Shown: one piece after another, positions 1-10,886 of the stretch
How the letters are laid out: the number at the start of each line of letters is the position of its first letter
How positions within the stretch are numbered: position 1 is the stretch's first letter
DNA from: Mucor racemosus
Taxonomy: Eukaryota; Mucoromycota; Mucoromycetes; Mucorales; Mucoraceae
DNA: 64,000 bases
Assembly: GCA_027405735.1 (NCBI GenBank)
Contig: JAPEHQ010000001.1
Span: forward strand, 4,898,001-4,962,000
Direction of reading: 5' to 3'
Made by a program: the position numbers and the translations under genes
The notes under the pieces: model-generated
Databases searched by the model: none
What the model was told of the DNA's origin: nothing
What the model saw: only the letters and a program-made list of their open reading frames with translations

Positions 1-136
1 TCGTTTTATATTTAAATTGTATGTTGTACCCCTCCAAGTACCATACTTTATCGCCTTCTACAGTATCAATAATATCTTACTATAATATATTGACTACGGC
101 TTGCATTGAAGTGCAAAGTCTTGTTGATATCGGTTA

Positions 137-448
137 TGTATCATTCTTAACCGGATGTCAAATCCAAAAGTAAAACAATAGTTCAGGAATCGAAGTTCAA
201 GTCAATTTAACATCAACGGAACCATGGCTCCAGCATGGTGTTCCAGTATGATATTACAGCATGGTATTAAAGCATAATATTCCACCATCGTGCCACATTA
301 GTATAATAAATAACACTTATAATTCTTATCACATCATCATTCCCCTCAACGCAATTAGTATATAAACTCTTTTTATTTCCTTGTAATAAACGAAATCTCT
401 TGATTAAATTTCTAGTTTTATTTAACATAAACATATTCTGAAAAATCA
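137..448 (+). mobile_element. LTR-like sequence (old solo LTR or element end), plus orientation
   Basis: This sequence starts with TG (TGTATCATTC) and ends with CA (AAAAATCA). It carries TATATAAA at 359-366 and AATAAA at 385-390, which is the arrangement seen in the intact LTRs at 12210 and 17914. A clearly homologous but diverged copy lies in opposite orientation at 1003-1337. No matching 5-bp target duplication is visible (flanks GGTTA and ATCAT), so the copy is either old or its ends are slightly misplaced. No coding sequence adjoins it. The LTR identity is inferred from architecture and the paired copy. Confidence 0.5.
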
Positions 449-1002
449 ATCATCGGATATAAGAAACTCCTAGCGCACTAAGTTTATCCAGCAATTAACA
501 AGAACGATTGGGGCTCAATTATAACACCATATTATTTTGTCCCAGAAGTTCATCAATAAAGTAGCTATCAAACCAACATTAAAGCGCGTTAAGAGCATCA
601 TTAAAACAAGGCAACTTACAAGCTCTGCAAGCGCGGATAAATTATCATTGATCCTCCATTTCAATCCATAGCTTAATATCAAACAGATCTAATGGTTCAA
701 TAGTGCCTTAAATGACATCTTAGGATTTTAATGTCAAATTAACATAAAAGGCTATAAAGTACTTTTATATTTAAATAAACAGTATCTTGTTTTTATTATA
801 CAGTTGAAGAACTGATTTATTATTGCTGATTCTCTTTTAATTGTAATCTTTTTTGATTATTATTTATTATCAAACCTGATAATATAGGACAGCAAACACA
901 ACTACCAAAATTAATAAGTAAACGTTCTGTTCATACATAATAAATGTTTTAGTGCAATGTGCTTTACATTTATTTCTAAAGAAATTTAGATTTCAAATAT
1001 TG
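449..1002. other. Spacer between two inverted LTR-like sequences
   Basis: This 554-bp AT-rich stretch lies between the inverted LTR-like copies. I see no open reading frame with protein-like composition, no primer-binding site and no retroelement coding remnant in it. Confidence 0.4.
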
Positions 1003-1337
1003 TGATTTATCAAAATATGTTTAGGTTAAATAAAATTAGAAATTTAATCAAGTAAAGAGATATCGTTTATTGGAATGAAATTAATAGGGTTTATATACTA
1101 TTTGATTTGGGGAATTAATGGTGTGGTGAGGTAGTTTAGATGTTATTTAATAGTAATGTGTCATGTTGGTATATCATGTTGGAATATCGCACTGGCGTAT
1201 TATGCTTTTGTACCATGCTTCTATACCATGCTTTTAGGAGCATTGTATAGTTAATATTTAATTAAGGAACTTCCGGTTTCGGATCTATTATTGTTTACTT
1301 TTTTGGATTTGACATGATCCGGTTTAAGAATGATACA
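1003..1337 (-). mobile_element. LTR-like sequence, minus orientation, paired with 137-448
   Basis: The reverse complement starts TGTATCATTC and ends GATAAATCA. It aligns along its length with 137-448, including the TATATAAA and AATAAA elements at the same 26-nt spacing, with scattered substitutions and small indels. Its flanks (TATTG and TCATA) do not form a target duplication. Together the two copies form an inverted pair about 1.2 kb across, which could be two independent insertions or a rearranged element. Confidence 0.5.
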
Positions 1338-3213
1338 TCATATTGGCTTAAGTAGCAGTAAGCAAATAAATATAAAAAAGAAGCTAGAAACTAGAAAAAC
1401 ATTGCTTTTTGAATAAACTGATCACCTAATAATCCGCAAAAAATAGCTAAACACAATGTATTAAACATTATCTACTAGATGGTTTTTAAATCTTTAAAAA
1501 ATATAAATTTTTCATCGAGTTATAGATAAATTAAGATTTGATGAAAGATAGGTGACTTAAATGCAAAGCTGCGGTGGACAAAAAATCTGTATTTATGAAA
1601 CACTTTGAGAGCAAAATGTCTTATTTAAAACAGTAGATCAATGCAGAATTGGATGAGCTACAAAAACTATTTAATGATCAGGTGGCGGTAAATATACAGT
1701 TTTTTGTCAAATATTGGAAGCATTTTCTAATTTTCAGTATTTTGCACATTTACAGCTTAGAAATAGACTACAGCTTAAAGCGCGCGATTTCATTTAAAGT
1801 CCGAGAGTGTCGATTTTTGAAACAAGACATTAAATTTTTTTTTCGAGATTTTGATAGAACGATATGATTGGCCGATTTATAGCCCAGCAAAATTGACGCT
1901 ATTTCAAATTTCAAGCAACATTAGTGGCTCCCGTCATTTGAACCATTTCGTGAGGATACTTTTCGACGGTATATCTGTCATTACTCCATGAAAAATGCAG
2001 CTACAATCAAGGAAAAAGATCGAAATGAAAGCGGCACATTGGGCGCACATTACAATATCAAAAAAAACAGACATGCAAATGGCTAAATGTTTCGCTTTGA
2101 ATTGATAAAAATCATCAATCATTTAGTCAATTCTCATAGATTTGGAGATAATGTATCATTACTCGATCAAAACTATAGCTAAAATCCAGCAAAATAATGG
2201 AAATAAACAAACTAATACTGCACATTTCGCATTTTTAAAAATAAAGACCTAAAAGGGTCTTCACATTTCAATTTTTAATTAATAAAAATGATCAGCCATC
2301 TAGCCCATTTTTAAAAAATTTGGTATAATGTAGTGTTACTCCATCAAAAATGCGCTTACGATAACGCAAAATAGCACAAATAAAGCTGCACATTTGCATC
2401 AAATTGACGTATTATAAAATACAATTTGAAAAAAGACATAATGCTGTTTACTCCAGCTTTGAGAATGATCAGTTATTTGATAAATTTGGCATTTCTGGCT
2501 ATTGCAAATGTGAAAAGCTTTTACCAGGATTTTAAATGTAACAGAACTAATTTTCTGATATGCATTTTTAATTTGGTATATAATAGTCGTCAAAATGCTT
2601 AAAATTGTTAGAGATATCATTAAATTAAAAGTAAAGATTCTTGCATTTTTAACATTATACGATGTGACGAGGAGGGCAATTTCCGAATGAAAATTAAAAG
2701 GGAAATGGATACATGATGATGGTGAGATTAAGATGATATATTTTTTTGTTAATATATATTTTTTAGAGAATGTTTTCCGATTAATGAAATCTGCACCATT
2801 TTTAATTCTCATTAGATAGAGCTGGATGAAAAAAGTATAATATAACCTTTGTTTTCAATGTTTTGAATTTTGTTGACCCTCAATGTACGTTTTGCTCTGT
2901 ATAATAGCATTGAGTCGTGATAACTGATCTTAAGCCTGGATTTTTGAGATATATTTTTTGAAGATTATATGTGTATATAGATCGTTAAGTCTAGGTCTGT
3001 TAGATTTGAGTTAATATCAGTTCAAGATTTAGCAGTGATGCAATATATATCCATTTATTCTAACATATTTGGACATATAAATTACTATACAGTAGATTCA
3101 CAGTTTAGTTTTGTATGACAAAGAATGTTTTGTATATATCGATGTTTTGAATGTATCTACTTCGGAAAACTGCTTATTTAACTATATACAGTACATGGAG
3201 CGATAAGTCATCA
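1338..3213. other. AT-rich non-coding region
   Basis: The open frames here (such as 1649-1867 plus and 2399-2812 minus) have low-complexity, hydrophobic or cysteine-rich translations typical of chance ORFs in AT-rich DNA. They have no recognisable domain or splice structure. I see no tRNA-like element. Confidence 0.4.
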
Positions 3214-3428
3214 TGTAACCCATTAACTTTGTTTTGTAAGTTCTTATTGTTATGTAATGAGTCAAACATTTCAGTTTCATTCATGCAAAACCTTGCCTCA
3301 TTCCTTATATAAATACTACAAGGAAATCATTACATGATCCCTTGTAGATTTATCTGTCTTGTTACACTCCCTTTACTTATATTTATTCACTAATAAATAT
3401 CTAATTTACAAATAAGAACACCAACCTT
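3214..3428 (+). mobile_element. Possible solo LTR (about 215 bp)
   Basis: The segment begins TGTAACCC and is bracketed by CATCA at 3209-3213 and again at 3429-3433, a possible 5-bp target duplication. It contains a TATA-like TTATATAAATAC near 3304 and AATAAATA near 3394. It does not end in the canonical CA, and no second copy is visible in the window, so this is a tentative call that could be chance. Confidence 0.3.
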
Positions 3429-3433
3429 CATCA

Positions 3434-4239
3434 ATCCAGTGATCACAAATTTATAACAGCAAAAATAATATCTATAAGCATATTATCCACCTTTGTTGTT
3501 AGTCCAAAATTATAGATCATTACATGTTATTATTAACTGTAAGGGGATATGGTTCAATACAAATTCACATTCAGGCTACGTAGTGTTTTTATTTTTTGAA
3601 AGTGATCAATTAGTTTAAAGAGGATAAGGGCGAGGGACTATTTTAACATCCTCAATTGATTTACGTGTTATATATATTATAGTAATATAAAAAATCAGAA
3701 TTAACAACAATGCCTTTTATATTGAAGTTGTAAATGAAAATTTCTTTTTTTAAATAATTAAAATGATTCTTTTGTTATTCTTATTATTTAGTTTTTGTTG
3801 AATTTATTTATTATTGTATGGCATTTTTTATTTTGTATAAATGTTTGTTTAGGACCTCGTTACACCATAGAGAAAATATATAATAAATAGCTCTGCTCGA
3901 GCAAAAAAAAGAGGTTTCCATGCAGAAAGCGTGATGAAATGGTCCTTCCCAAATTATTCTGCACGCAAATGGCTGCTGGCAATGCTAGCCCTAACTGCTT
4001 ACTCCAATTTTTAGACTAAAAAGCAATTGCTTGTATTTTTTCTGCAAGACGTTTAATAAATTAAAAATTACAAAAAAAAAAAAATAGGCAGCTCCTAAAA
4101 TTATGGCTGCAATACAAAAAAAAGCAATGAATGCATGAAACGATTATATACAAATGTTGGGACCATAATTGTCAAGCAAACTTGCTGTAAAGACATTATT
4201 GAAAGTAATGACACTATAAGTAGATCAGGATTCTGCAAT
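3434..4239. other. AT-rich non-coding region
   Basis: No convincing coding sequence or RNA gene is visible. The stretch includes A-rich tracts near 4070-4084 and ends at the decayed transposase to its right. Confidence 0.35.
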
Positions 4240-5829
4240 TTAACATTTCATCAATCCAACAACAGACTCCGCATCACAGAGAGAAAAAACTGCCAGTTTT
4301 CGTCTATTTTCTTTCTTGAACAGCTCACCTACAGGTATGGTAGGATCATATGTTGCAACTGCATTAGTTTTGGCCATATCCGCTAGTACCAAGAACCTCT
4401 GAATACGACAAGGTAATGTGTATTAAAAAAAAAACAAAACTGAGCCTACGTACCATTTGGTACCTTCTTTTATTGGAGCCCAGAGTTGAAGATCATTATC
4501 ATCTTTGTATTGTATGAATGTCTTCTTACTGTAAGTGCGAGGAGTGAGCAAATCTAATTCTTCATCAACATTCCAAGGTAAATTCTTGATGTAACTTTGG
4601 AAATTTATTTGAAATAAAACGTTTCCAATATTTTTATCGAAATTATTGCGTGCTATAATTAGACGCTTATACATTTGTATAGCTCTTTCCATAGCTCTAG
4701 CTGAAATACTTTTCAAAATACTCATAGACCTTATTATGTATGGAAAATGATACAGGGGATGTAAATTAAAACGCATAACACCAGACAGTATATACTTGTT
4801 GTTAATTTCGTCTTTCAAGAAGTCAAACTATTGCTTTAAGTATCTATAATTTGAGAGTTTTAGTATTTCAAATGCATTATCAGTTTTAAAACAGTCTAAT
4901 TTTTCAATCATAGACAGATCATCAGAATCAATATTCCATTTCAATATAAGTGATGCAGCCTTACATAAATTTAAAACTGGCTTCTTTGCTCTAGAATATT
5001 TTAATCTAGGGACAAACATTGTTGGGATTAAATACAGTAATAATGCTTTAATGTTATCAACCCCTCTATATCTATGAGGTTTACCAGACATAGGATTAGT
5101 AAAACATGATGCCAATGTGGAAGTGGGAATCATTGACCTTGAATTTTCTACCAAGAAAGTTATTTTTTTAAGTTATTCACTAGTGATACAACAAAATGGA
5201 TATGGCCATTATTTTGCATCCGATAGCTGTCGTTTAGTAAGGTTTTCTTCAGTAGGTTGATAGAGGTACTTGTAGCATGTGTTGTTTTTACATTTTTCGA
5301 TGAGTTCACCAATAATAACTCTATCAAGAGCACCCCAATACCACTGAATAAATGGAATTCGTCTACTGCATGGAACAAGAGGCAGAAGCTATTGAGTTTT
5401 GTAAATGGGGAAGATGATTTGATACCAAAAAACTACATTATGAAAAAAAAAGGCAAATGTTAATATCGCTGTATCTATAATTCATCTGTTAATTAATACC
5501 TCTTTATTGCCATAGAAGAAATTGCTTACATCCGTCAATTCAGCCGATTCTTGATTTTCTACCAGTAACTGATTGCTTGAACCAGTTTTGTCATATTTTT
5601 CCCTACGAATACGACATAGCATGCAAGGATATTCATAGTTGTACATCCTCATGTGTGAAAGCGATCTAACCGACACAGAATATCCACTCACCGTAGACAA
5701 ATTTATGGTCACCTTAAATAACTCCTTTCCGTTTTTCATCAGTCTCGTTCCATTTTTTGACAACAGTTTAATATCTTCAAGAACATAATTCATGAACGAA
5801 TCAATATCCAGGGGACCTTGTGTATTCAA
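4240..5829 (-). pseudogene. Decayed Tnp2/CACTA-like transposase
   Basis: Collinear minus-strand fragments (5829-5482, 5378-5160, 5154-4828, 4818-4423, and an open stretch from about 4395 to a stop at 4240-4242) together resemble the long Tnp2-type transposases common in Mucoromycota. The first fragment has an N-terminal 'DSFMNYVLEDIKLL' block and a PCMLC zinc-ligand pair. The second has a VDEFHLFSGIG block. The third has the IPTS...YLIPTMFVP block, and the fourth the LYHFPYIIRS...SARAMERAIQ block. The last stretch gives a C-terminal AVFSLCDAESVVGLMKC-like end. One in-frame stop (4828-4830) separates the third and fourth fragments, and the other junctions change frame, so it cannot be read as one protein without undetected introns. 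Family assignment rests on motif order, not a database search. No terminal repeats were found. Confidence 0.55.
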
Positions 5830-5883
5830 AATAGAAAGTTGAATTATATTTTCAGTTTGATATTTACAGCAGTATTAGTGATC

Positions 5884-6482
5884 GCAATTGATCAGTGCGA
5901 GCATAAGCAAGCGAGCCAGCCCTAAGCTTGGGCTTGCCTAAACTGTGCTTTTTTCAGGGTATTACTTGTTTTAGCTTGCTTGATTAATTTTTTTTAGCAA
6001 TTTCCTGCTTGGCGCTCAATGAAAGCATTGAAAGCTTGCTTGCATGCTTGCTTGAAATGCTTCAAATTGAAATAGGCTTGCTTGCATGTAAATCTGCTTG
6101 TTTGCCTGCTTTCAAATCAAATAGGCAAGAACGTAATGCAGCGCAAATGTATTCAATTTACGCAATTTTAGCTTTAGAAATGACAAAATACATCACATTT
6201 TGAACTAATATCAGGCTAAAAATATATAGTACAATGCTTGCGCTTGCACTCGGATTTGCTCGCTTGCTTATATGCTCGTGCTCGACTTGCTTGACTTTTT
6301 GAAAAATTAGACAATGCTTGATTTATGCGTGCTTGCTTGCTTGCTTGCTTGCTTTCAAAACTAAAATGCTCAATATACAATTGCTCGACGAGCTGTTGCT
6401 TAGGCTGGGGTTTACTTGAGTAACTTTTAAATATTTTAGACTCGGTGAATGCTTGCTGGAACTGCTTACGCTCGCTTGGGCT
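5884..6482. repeat. GCTTG-rich degenerate tandem repeat
   Basis: About 600 bp is dominated by GCTTG/TGCTTGC units, including five consecutive GCTTGC-type units near 6330-6353. The left edge (about 5900) carries the complementary CAAGC form, so the array is partly inverted. Open frames across it translate to LACLLE/LACKS-like low-complexity sequence and are not genes. Confidence 0.7.
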
Positions 6483-6762
6483 CGGTTATTTTGCGAACGC
6501 TAACCTTGATCACCACCATCATAAACTGATTTACAAGTGTAAAAAATCCCATCAAAACTTCCACCAAGATGAATAAACTTGGTATCATGGTACTGAATTG
6601 AATATAAGCAGCATCGATTACCATAAACTGATTTATAACCAGCAGTCTTATTTTTAAATGATTTTCTAGGATCACTTTTGTAAATGTAATAACATCATCA
6701 AGACGAGGCATGGAGGCTTTTATTTCTGGATAATTGCGACGTTCACCAGTATCATCAGACAA
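6466..6762 (-). other. Short ORF of unknown status
   Basis: This is a 98-codon minus-strand ORF. Its first 30 residues (SDDTGERRNYPEIKASMPRL...) look coding, but its C-terminal half is hydrophobic and runs into the GCTTG repeat. The DNA contains a duplicated ATAAACTGATTTA motif (about 6523 and 6613). It may be a fragment of the neighbouring transposon or unknown gene. No function can be assigned. Confidence 0.2.
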
Positions 6763-6883
6763 GCTTGTTTTTTGTCGATCTGAATCCTCGCTTGAAATAG
6801 ATTTTTTTTGTTTTCGATGGAGTTCTATCGTTTTAATAGAAACTAATTAGCAATAATTCAGAAGTAACCTTCAATATCCACAA

Positions 6884-7925
6884 TTACTCAACTGATGGAG
6901 ATGCATATTCAATGTTTTTAATATTATTATTGCCTTGAACGTAGTCGCCTTCTTCATAGTCCTCGTGGTATGATAGATAAGTATCTTCATCTTGAGAATA
7001 TAATAAATAATTCTGCTCGTCTCCATAGTGTTCATCTTCGAATCTATCTTCAAAATTATCACATAGACCTACAGAAGCAGCATCTTCATTACTAGTATCC
7101 TCCATAACAGATTCCTTTATGGCATGCTCCTCAGCCATAGATTCTTCAATAACGTTATCTTCAGTAACAGTAGAACCTTCCTTAGATTGATATTCTTTAT
7201 CAGCCGCGTCTTTAGCTTTTGATTTGGCCTGTGAACTCTTATTTCTAAAAGGTTCGCACAAAAATCTAACCGAAGCCCATGAATTGATACAACGGTACAA
7301 ACTATACCTTCTCAGTTGTGCTTCAAGAAGCGACGCCAGTTTAGAGCACAATTGAGGGTGTGTCTCTAACAAGCAAGGCCAAATAAAGCCATTCAGTTCA
7401 GATTTTCCCTCAAGATAGTATCCGCAATAACTCTGGCAACTGCTTTCCAGATTATATAGTGTTGTGCAACGAAATCCTCATCAAATCTTCTTCAGAATGT
7501 TTCTGGAGTAATGCCCGCGCAAGACACACAAGGCGTAGTTTCGTAGGAGGATATGGTGCTTTTGCATTGTGATCTTTCTTATAGCGTTCTTCGCAATCAT
7601 CGACAAGATTGCCAAGATCTCTATTACATAAAAAGTCTGGCTGTCTCTCATGAACAAGGGATGTAAAATTTTTACCTCTGGCTATTATTTATTATTCAAA
7701 TCATAATAAAGAAATCAATAAAAACATGATGTTGTATGACGGTAGCAAAACACTACCTTCTTCAAGTGCTTTTTCGATAGCTTCATTGGTATTATAACTA
7801 TTGGAGAGCCTTGGAAAATGAGGAGTTAGGACACGGATTAGCGCCTCTACGTTATTTTTAAGAATGTTCAAAAGGGCAGTATTCTTAGTTACAGCCTTGT
7901 GTAATTCATTCATTTGAGCTTTCAA
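6884..7925 (-). pseudogene. Unknown gene X2, frame-disrupted, acidic C-terminus
   Basis: An N-terminal exon (7925 to about 7750; MKAQMNELHKAVTKNTALL..., predicted helical) can be joined through a GTAGTG donor to a downstream open segment (VHERQPDFLCNRDL...). The segment continues into 7372-6884 (WPCLLETHPQLCSKL..., a lysine/alanine linker, then a long Glu/Asp-rich tail). Continuity requires two 1-nt shifts, near the A3 run at 7483-7485 and the T4 run at 7403-7406. The three pieces have strongly protein-like composition, which argues for a once-functional or functional gene with length errors or mutations in short homopolymers. I do not recognise the family. It sits between a transposase relic and a Tc1-type element, so it may be transposon cargo or a repeated fungal ORF. 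Confidence 0.4.
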
Positions 7926-8431
7926 ATTAATTTTAGTGTTTTAGATGTCATTATTATGTTTAGTTATCGATGAAAATAAAGATGTCAAAAGACATGAGAA
8001 ATAATGTTTCTTTTATATTTGGATGCATCCTGCTTAGCATTTTGGGATAAGTTTTTTTTTCTATCTAAACTTTTTTTTTGTGTTGCATGATAAAAAGAAA
8101 AGAAATCTCGTAACATGTGTTGCAAAGTTTTCTAATTTTCCAAATTTCTATCTTTGAATAAGGAAAAAAAAAAAGAAAAAAATATATATTGCATTAGTAT
8201 AAGAAATTTCTTAATGCATGAATATGTAGTATACGGCAACTGCTGTTTTGGCGTGGTTTAATCTCAAACGAATACCACTAGATGATATTGTCTAATCACT
8301 TTACTCTTCAGTAGGTCCATAACTGCATAGACCATTCAAGGACAAAGTTTTATTGACCGCCTTAATTTGATGAAATACATGATGAAAATCAGATTATTTG
8401 CAAAAGATATGTAACAAAGAGAGTAATTTAT
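7926..8431. other. Non-coding spacer between X1 and X2
   Basis: AT-rich, with homopolymer A and T runs around 8050-8180. No ORF, repeat end or RNA gene is seen. It separates the 3' end of X1 from the 5' end of X2 on the minus strand. Confidence 0.4.
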
Positions 8432-9164
8432 TTAAAAAATTATTTTTTGTTGGTAATTAGATAAACTAGGACTATCTACGTTTCTCTCAACCAGGTATAA
8501 ATGTTGAAAGCTCCAAAGCTCTGCTTTATGTACAAGAACCAAAGCATCTTCTCTAGCCTCGACCTCTTGTTCATTGTTTTTTTGAATTAATAATTAAAGA
8601 ATTAGAAATGTTGCTAACGATGATAATCTCAAGGCTAACTTACTTTTCTTTGGTTCTCGACTTTCTTTGTACCCTTGCTTCTTTATGCTTTGCCTTAATT
8701 TTTTCAAATCTCCTCTCTTTAATATAGCCTGACTTTTTGTGCGAGCTTCGAAAATACCCTTCAATTTTACTGATAAATACCCACCTTCGTCCTTACTGAC
8801 AATTGGTAAAAAACCTGTGGTATTGTCTTCTTGCGTTTATGATATTTTTCTCAATTTTGGCGATTTGAACTTCTATTTTATGTTCCAAATTTTGTTCAGC
8901 AATGAAAGCGTTTAGATCTGCATTCTTGCAAATTTCTTTACGAGAAAACTTCAAGTTCAATGTTGCCAATTGATCACGCTTGAAATTCAATTCACACTGA
9001 TACTTCTCTTCCAGGTAGGCTTCCCATTTATCAACAGTTGGTTTGGCAGAGCCAATGTAAACAATCTCTTGTTCGTGTTTGGTCTCGCCAATGTCAACTG
9101 TTTCCAATGTTAAGGGAGCATTATCAAAGGGGGGTATTTTAGTATTTTTGTGGTAGTTGGACAT
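8432..9164 (-). pseudogene. Unknown gene X1, coiled-coil-rich, one frameshift
   Basis: The first exon starts MSNYHKNTKIPPFDN and contains a long lysine/glutamate-rich, probably coiled-coil segment (VDKWEAYLEEKYQCELNFK...). The frame breaks in the six-base run at 8808-8813. Reading with one base fewer continues as SKDEGGYLSVKLKGIFEARTK... to a GTAAGT donor near 8650. A second open block (NEQEVEAREDALVLVHKAEL..., about 8590-8432) follows and ends at a stop at 8432-8434. The protein family is not recognised. It lies about 80 bp left of the Tc1-type element and is collinear with X2, which could be a companion ORF. Whether it is a live gene with a consensus error or a recent pseudogene cannot be decided from this sequence alone. 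Confidence 0.4.
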
Positions 9165-9247
9165 AATTTTAAAAGTGTATTTTCAAATTAGAATGATCAT
9201 TAACTAAAGTAAAAGGCACTTTTTTTTTCTATTATTCTTTTTGTATA

Positions 9248-10884
9248 CAGTGAGTCGCAAAACCCTTTCAATGATTTGGAAATTTGAATGAAAATAATCA
9301 TAACTTTCTCAGTTTCAATCGGAGATACACTAAATTTCTATTTTAGGTAATTCAAACGTTTTTAAATTATTTTCAAAAAGTCCGATCTAATTAATTAAAG
9401 TTCCGCAAAAACTATGCAAGTTTAAAAAAAGGTACATCATTGAAAGGGTTTTGCACGCACAGGCTTAAAATTACAATTTTGTAACCCCTAACTTGTACAT
9501 TAACGCTGGATATCTTATAAAACAGAGAAATATGTGGAAAATATATGAGATGTTTTTCAACTTTTACCCTGCCTTTTTTACTAGTAGTTTCAAGCAAAAT
9601 CATCAAGATGAAAACTGTATCGGATGCCAAACGTAATGACGTTATCTCTCTGTTAAATTCAGGCCATACCGTATCGGAAATTGCTCGTCATGTAGCTGTT
9701 AGTCAAGCCACAGTATGTCGTATTAGAAAAAAGGCCTGTCCTGACCGAGAAAAACCTAAAAGAGACCGACCATCTAAGCTGACTACTGCGGATATTAGAT
9801 ATTGTGTCCATAAAATTACCAAAGGTGGCTTGGATAATGCGGTACAAGCCAAAAAAGAGCTTCATCGTAATATACACGTTAATGGCAGTGCGAATATTGT
9901 ACTAGGGCTCTTCGGGATAATGTGTTAGGCGCATCACCTAAGATAAAAAAGCCAGAAATTAGTGATGAAAATGCAAAGGATCGCCTCCGCTGATGTAAAA
10001 ACAGAATTGATTGGAATTTGGATGACTGAAAGCGTGTTATATCTACTGATGAGGCTAGAATTAATCGTTTTAACTCGGATTATCGAATTTGGTGCTGGAA
10101 AAGAGACAGCGAGGAGATAAAACCTAAGCATACCAAAAAACAAGAAAAAATGGAGATGGTCGAATCATGATTTGGAGCTCTATTTCTTGGTCTGGTGTCG
10201 TTTGGTTGCCCAAGGTCGAAGGTAATATGAAGTCCAACCTATACAGAACTATTATTGATGATGATTTGGAAAAATCCATTGACGATATGTGTCAAAAATT
10301 GAAGTTGCGTCGTATTTAGGTTATCCTTCAACAAGACAACGATTCTAAGCACACCTCTAATTTAATGAAAGAAGACTTCAAAACAAAAAAATATGAAGTA
10401 ATGTCATGGCCAGCGCAATTTCCAGACCTTAATCCCATTGAAAATATGTGGAGGTTATTGAAAATCCGCCTAAACGAATACGATACATCTCCAAAAGGGA
10501 TGAATGATATTTGGGACAGAACTCAAGAGATTTGGTATGACAACGTAACAGTTGGGGAATATCAAAAAGTTATTTCGAGTATGCCTCATCGTGTAAAAGC
10601 TTGTATTAAAGCAAAAGGTTATGGTATTGATTATTGACTGCATTTAAATAAGCTTCAATTTTTTTTTAATAATGCGTGCAAAACCCTTTCAATGATGTAC
10701 CTTTTTTTAAACTTGCATAGTTTTTGCGGAACTTTAATTAATTAGATCGGACTTTTTGAAAATAATTTAAAAACGTTTGAATTATTTAAAATAGAAATTT
10801 AGTGTATCTCCGATTGAAACTGAGAAAGTTATGGTTATTTTCATTCAAATTTCCAAATCATTGAAAGGGTTTTGCGACTCACTG
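9248..10884 (+). mobile_element. Tc1/mariner-type DNA transposon, defective
   Basis: This 1,637-bp element starts CAGTGAGTCGCAAAACCC and ends with the exact reverse complement. It is flanked by TA on both sides (9246-9247 and 10885-10886), the target duplication expected for this superfamily. The inverted terminal repeats are about 212 bp each (9248-9459 and 10673-10884) and nearly identical. Each repeat is bounded by an inverted pair of GCAAAACCCTTTCAATGAT (9257-9275 with 9436-9454; 10678-10696 with 10857-10875). The internal transposase is broken. High similarity of the ends beside a damaged coding region suggests it could still be mobilised in trans if a related transposase exists. Confidence 0.93.
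9608..10637 (+). pseudogene. Tc1-type transposase, broken (DD34E)
   Basis: The N-terminus has a helix-turn-helix (VSEIARHVAVSQATVCRIRK) and a second basic region. Catalytic landmarks are TDEARI (first Asp), QQDNDSKHT (second Asp) and FPDLNPIENMW (Glu), with 34 residues between the second Asp and the Glu, the Tc1-type spacing. The reading frame is damaged: a shift around 9890-9928, in-frame stops at 9991-9993 and 10027-10029, a further frame change near 10140, and a TAG at 10317-10319. Full-length Tc1 transposases are about 340 residues, which matches this interval. An alternative upstream ATG at 9545 lies in frame, but the 9608 ATG gives a family-like start. Confidence 0.85.
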
Positions 10885-10886
10885 TA

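Noticed and set aside
3900..4030. Possible tRNA-like GC-richer patch (GCTGCTGGCAATGCTAGCCC)
   Set aside because: No complete cloverleaf or B-box (GGTTCGA) could be laid out on either strand. No tRNA was found anywhere in the window by eye.
6009..6203. 64-codon ORF with a Leu/Ala/Cys-rich translation
   Set aside because: It is a direct translation of the GCTTG repeat and has no independent support.
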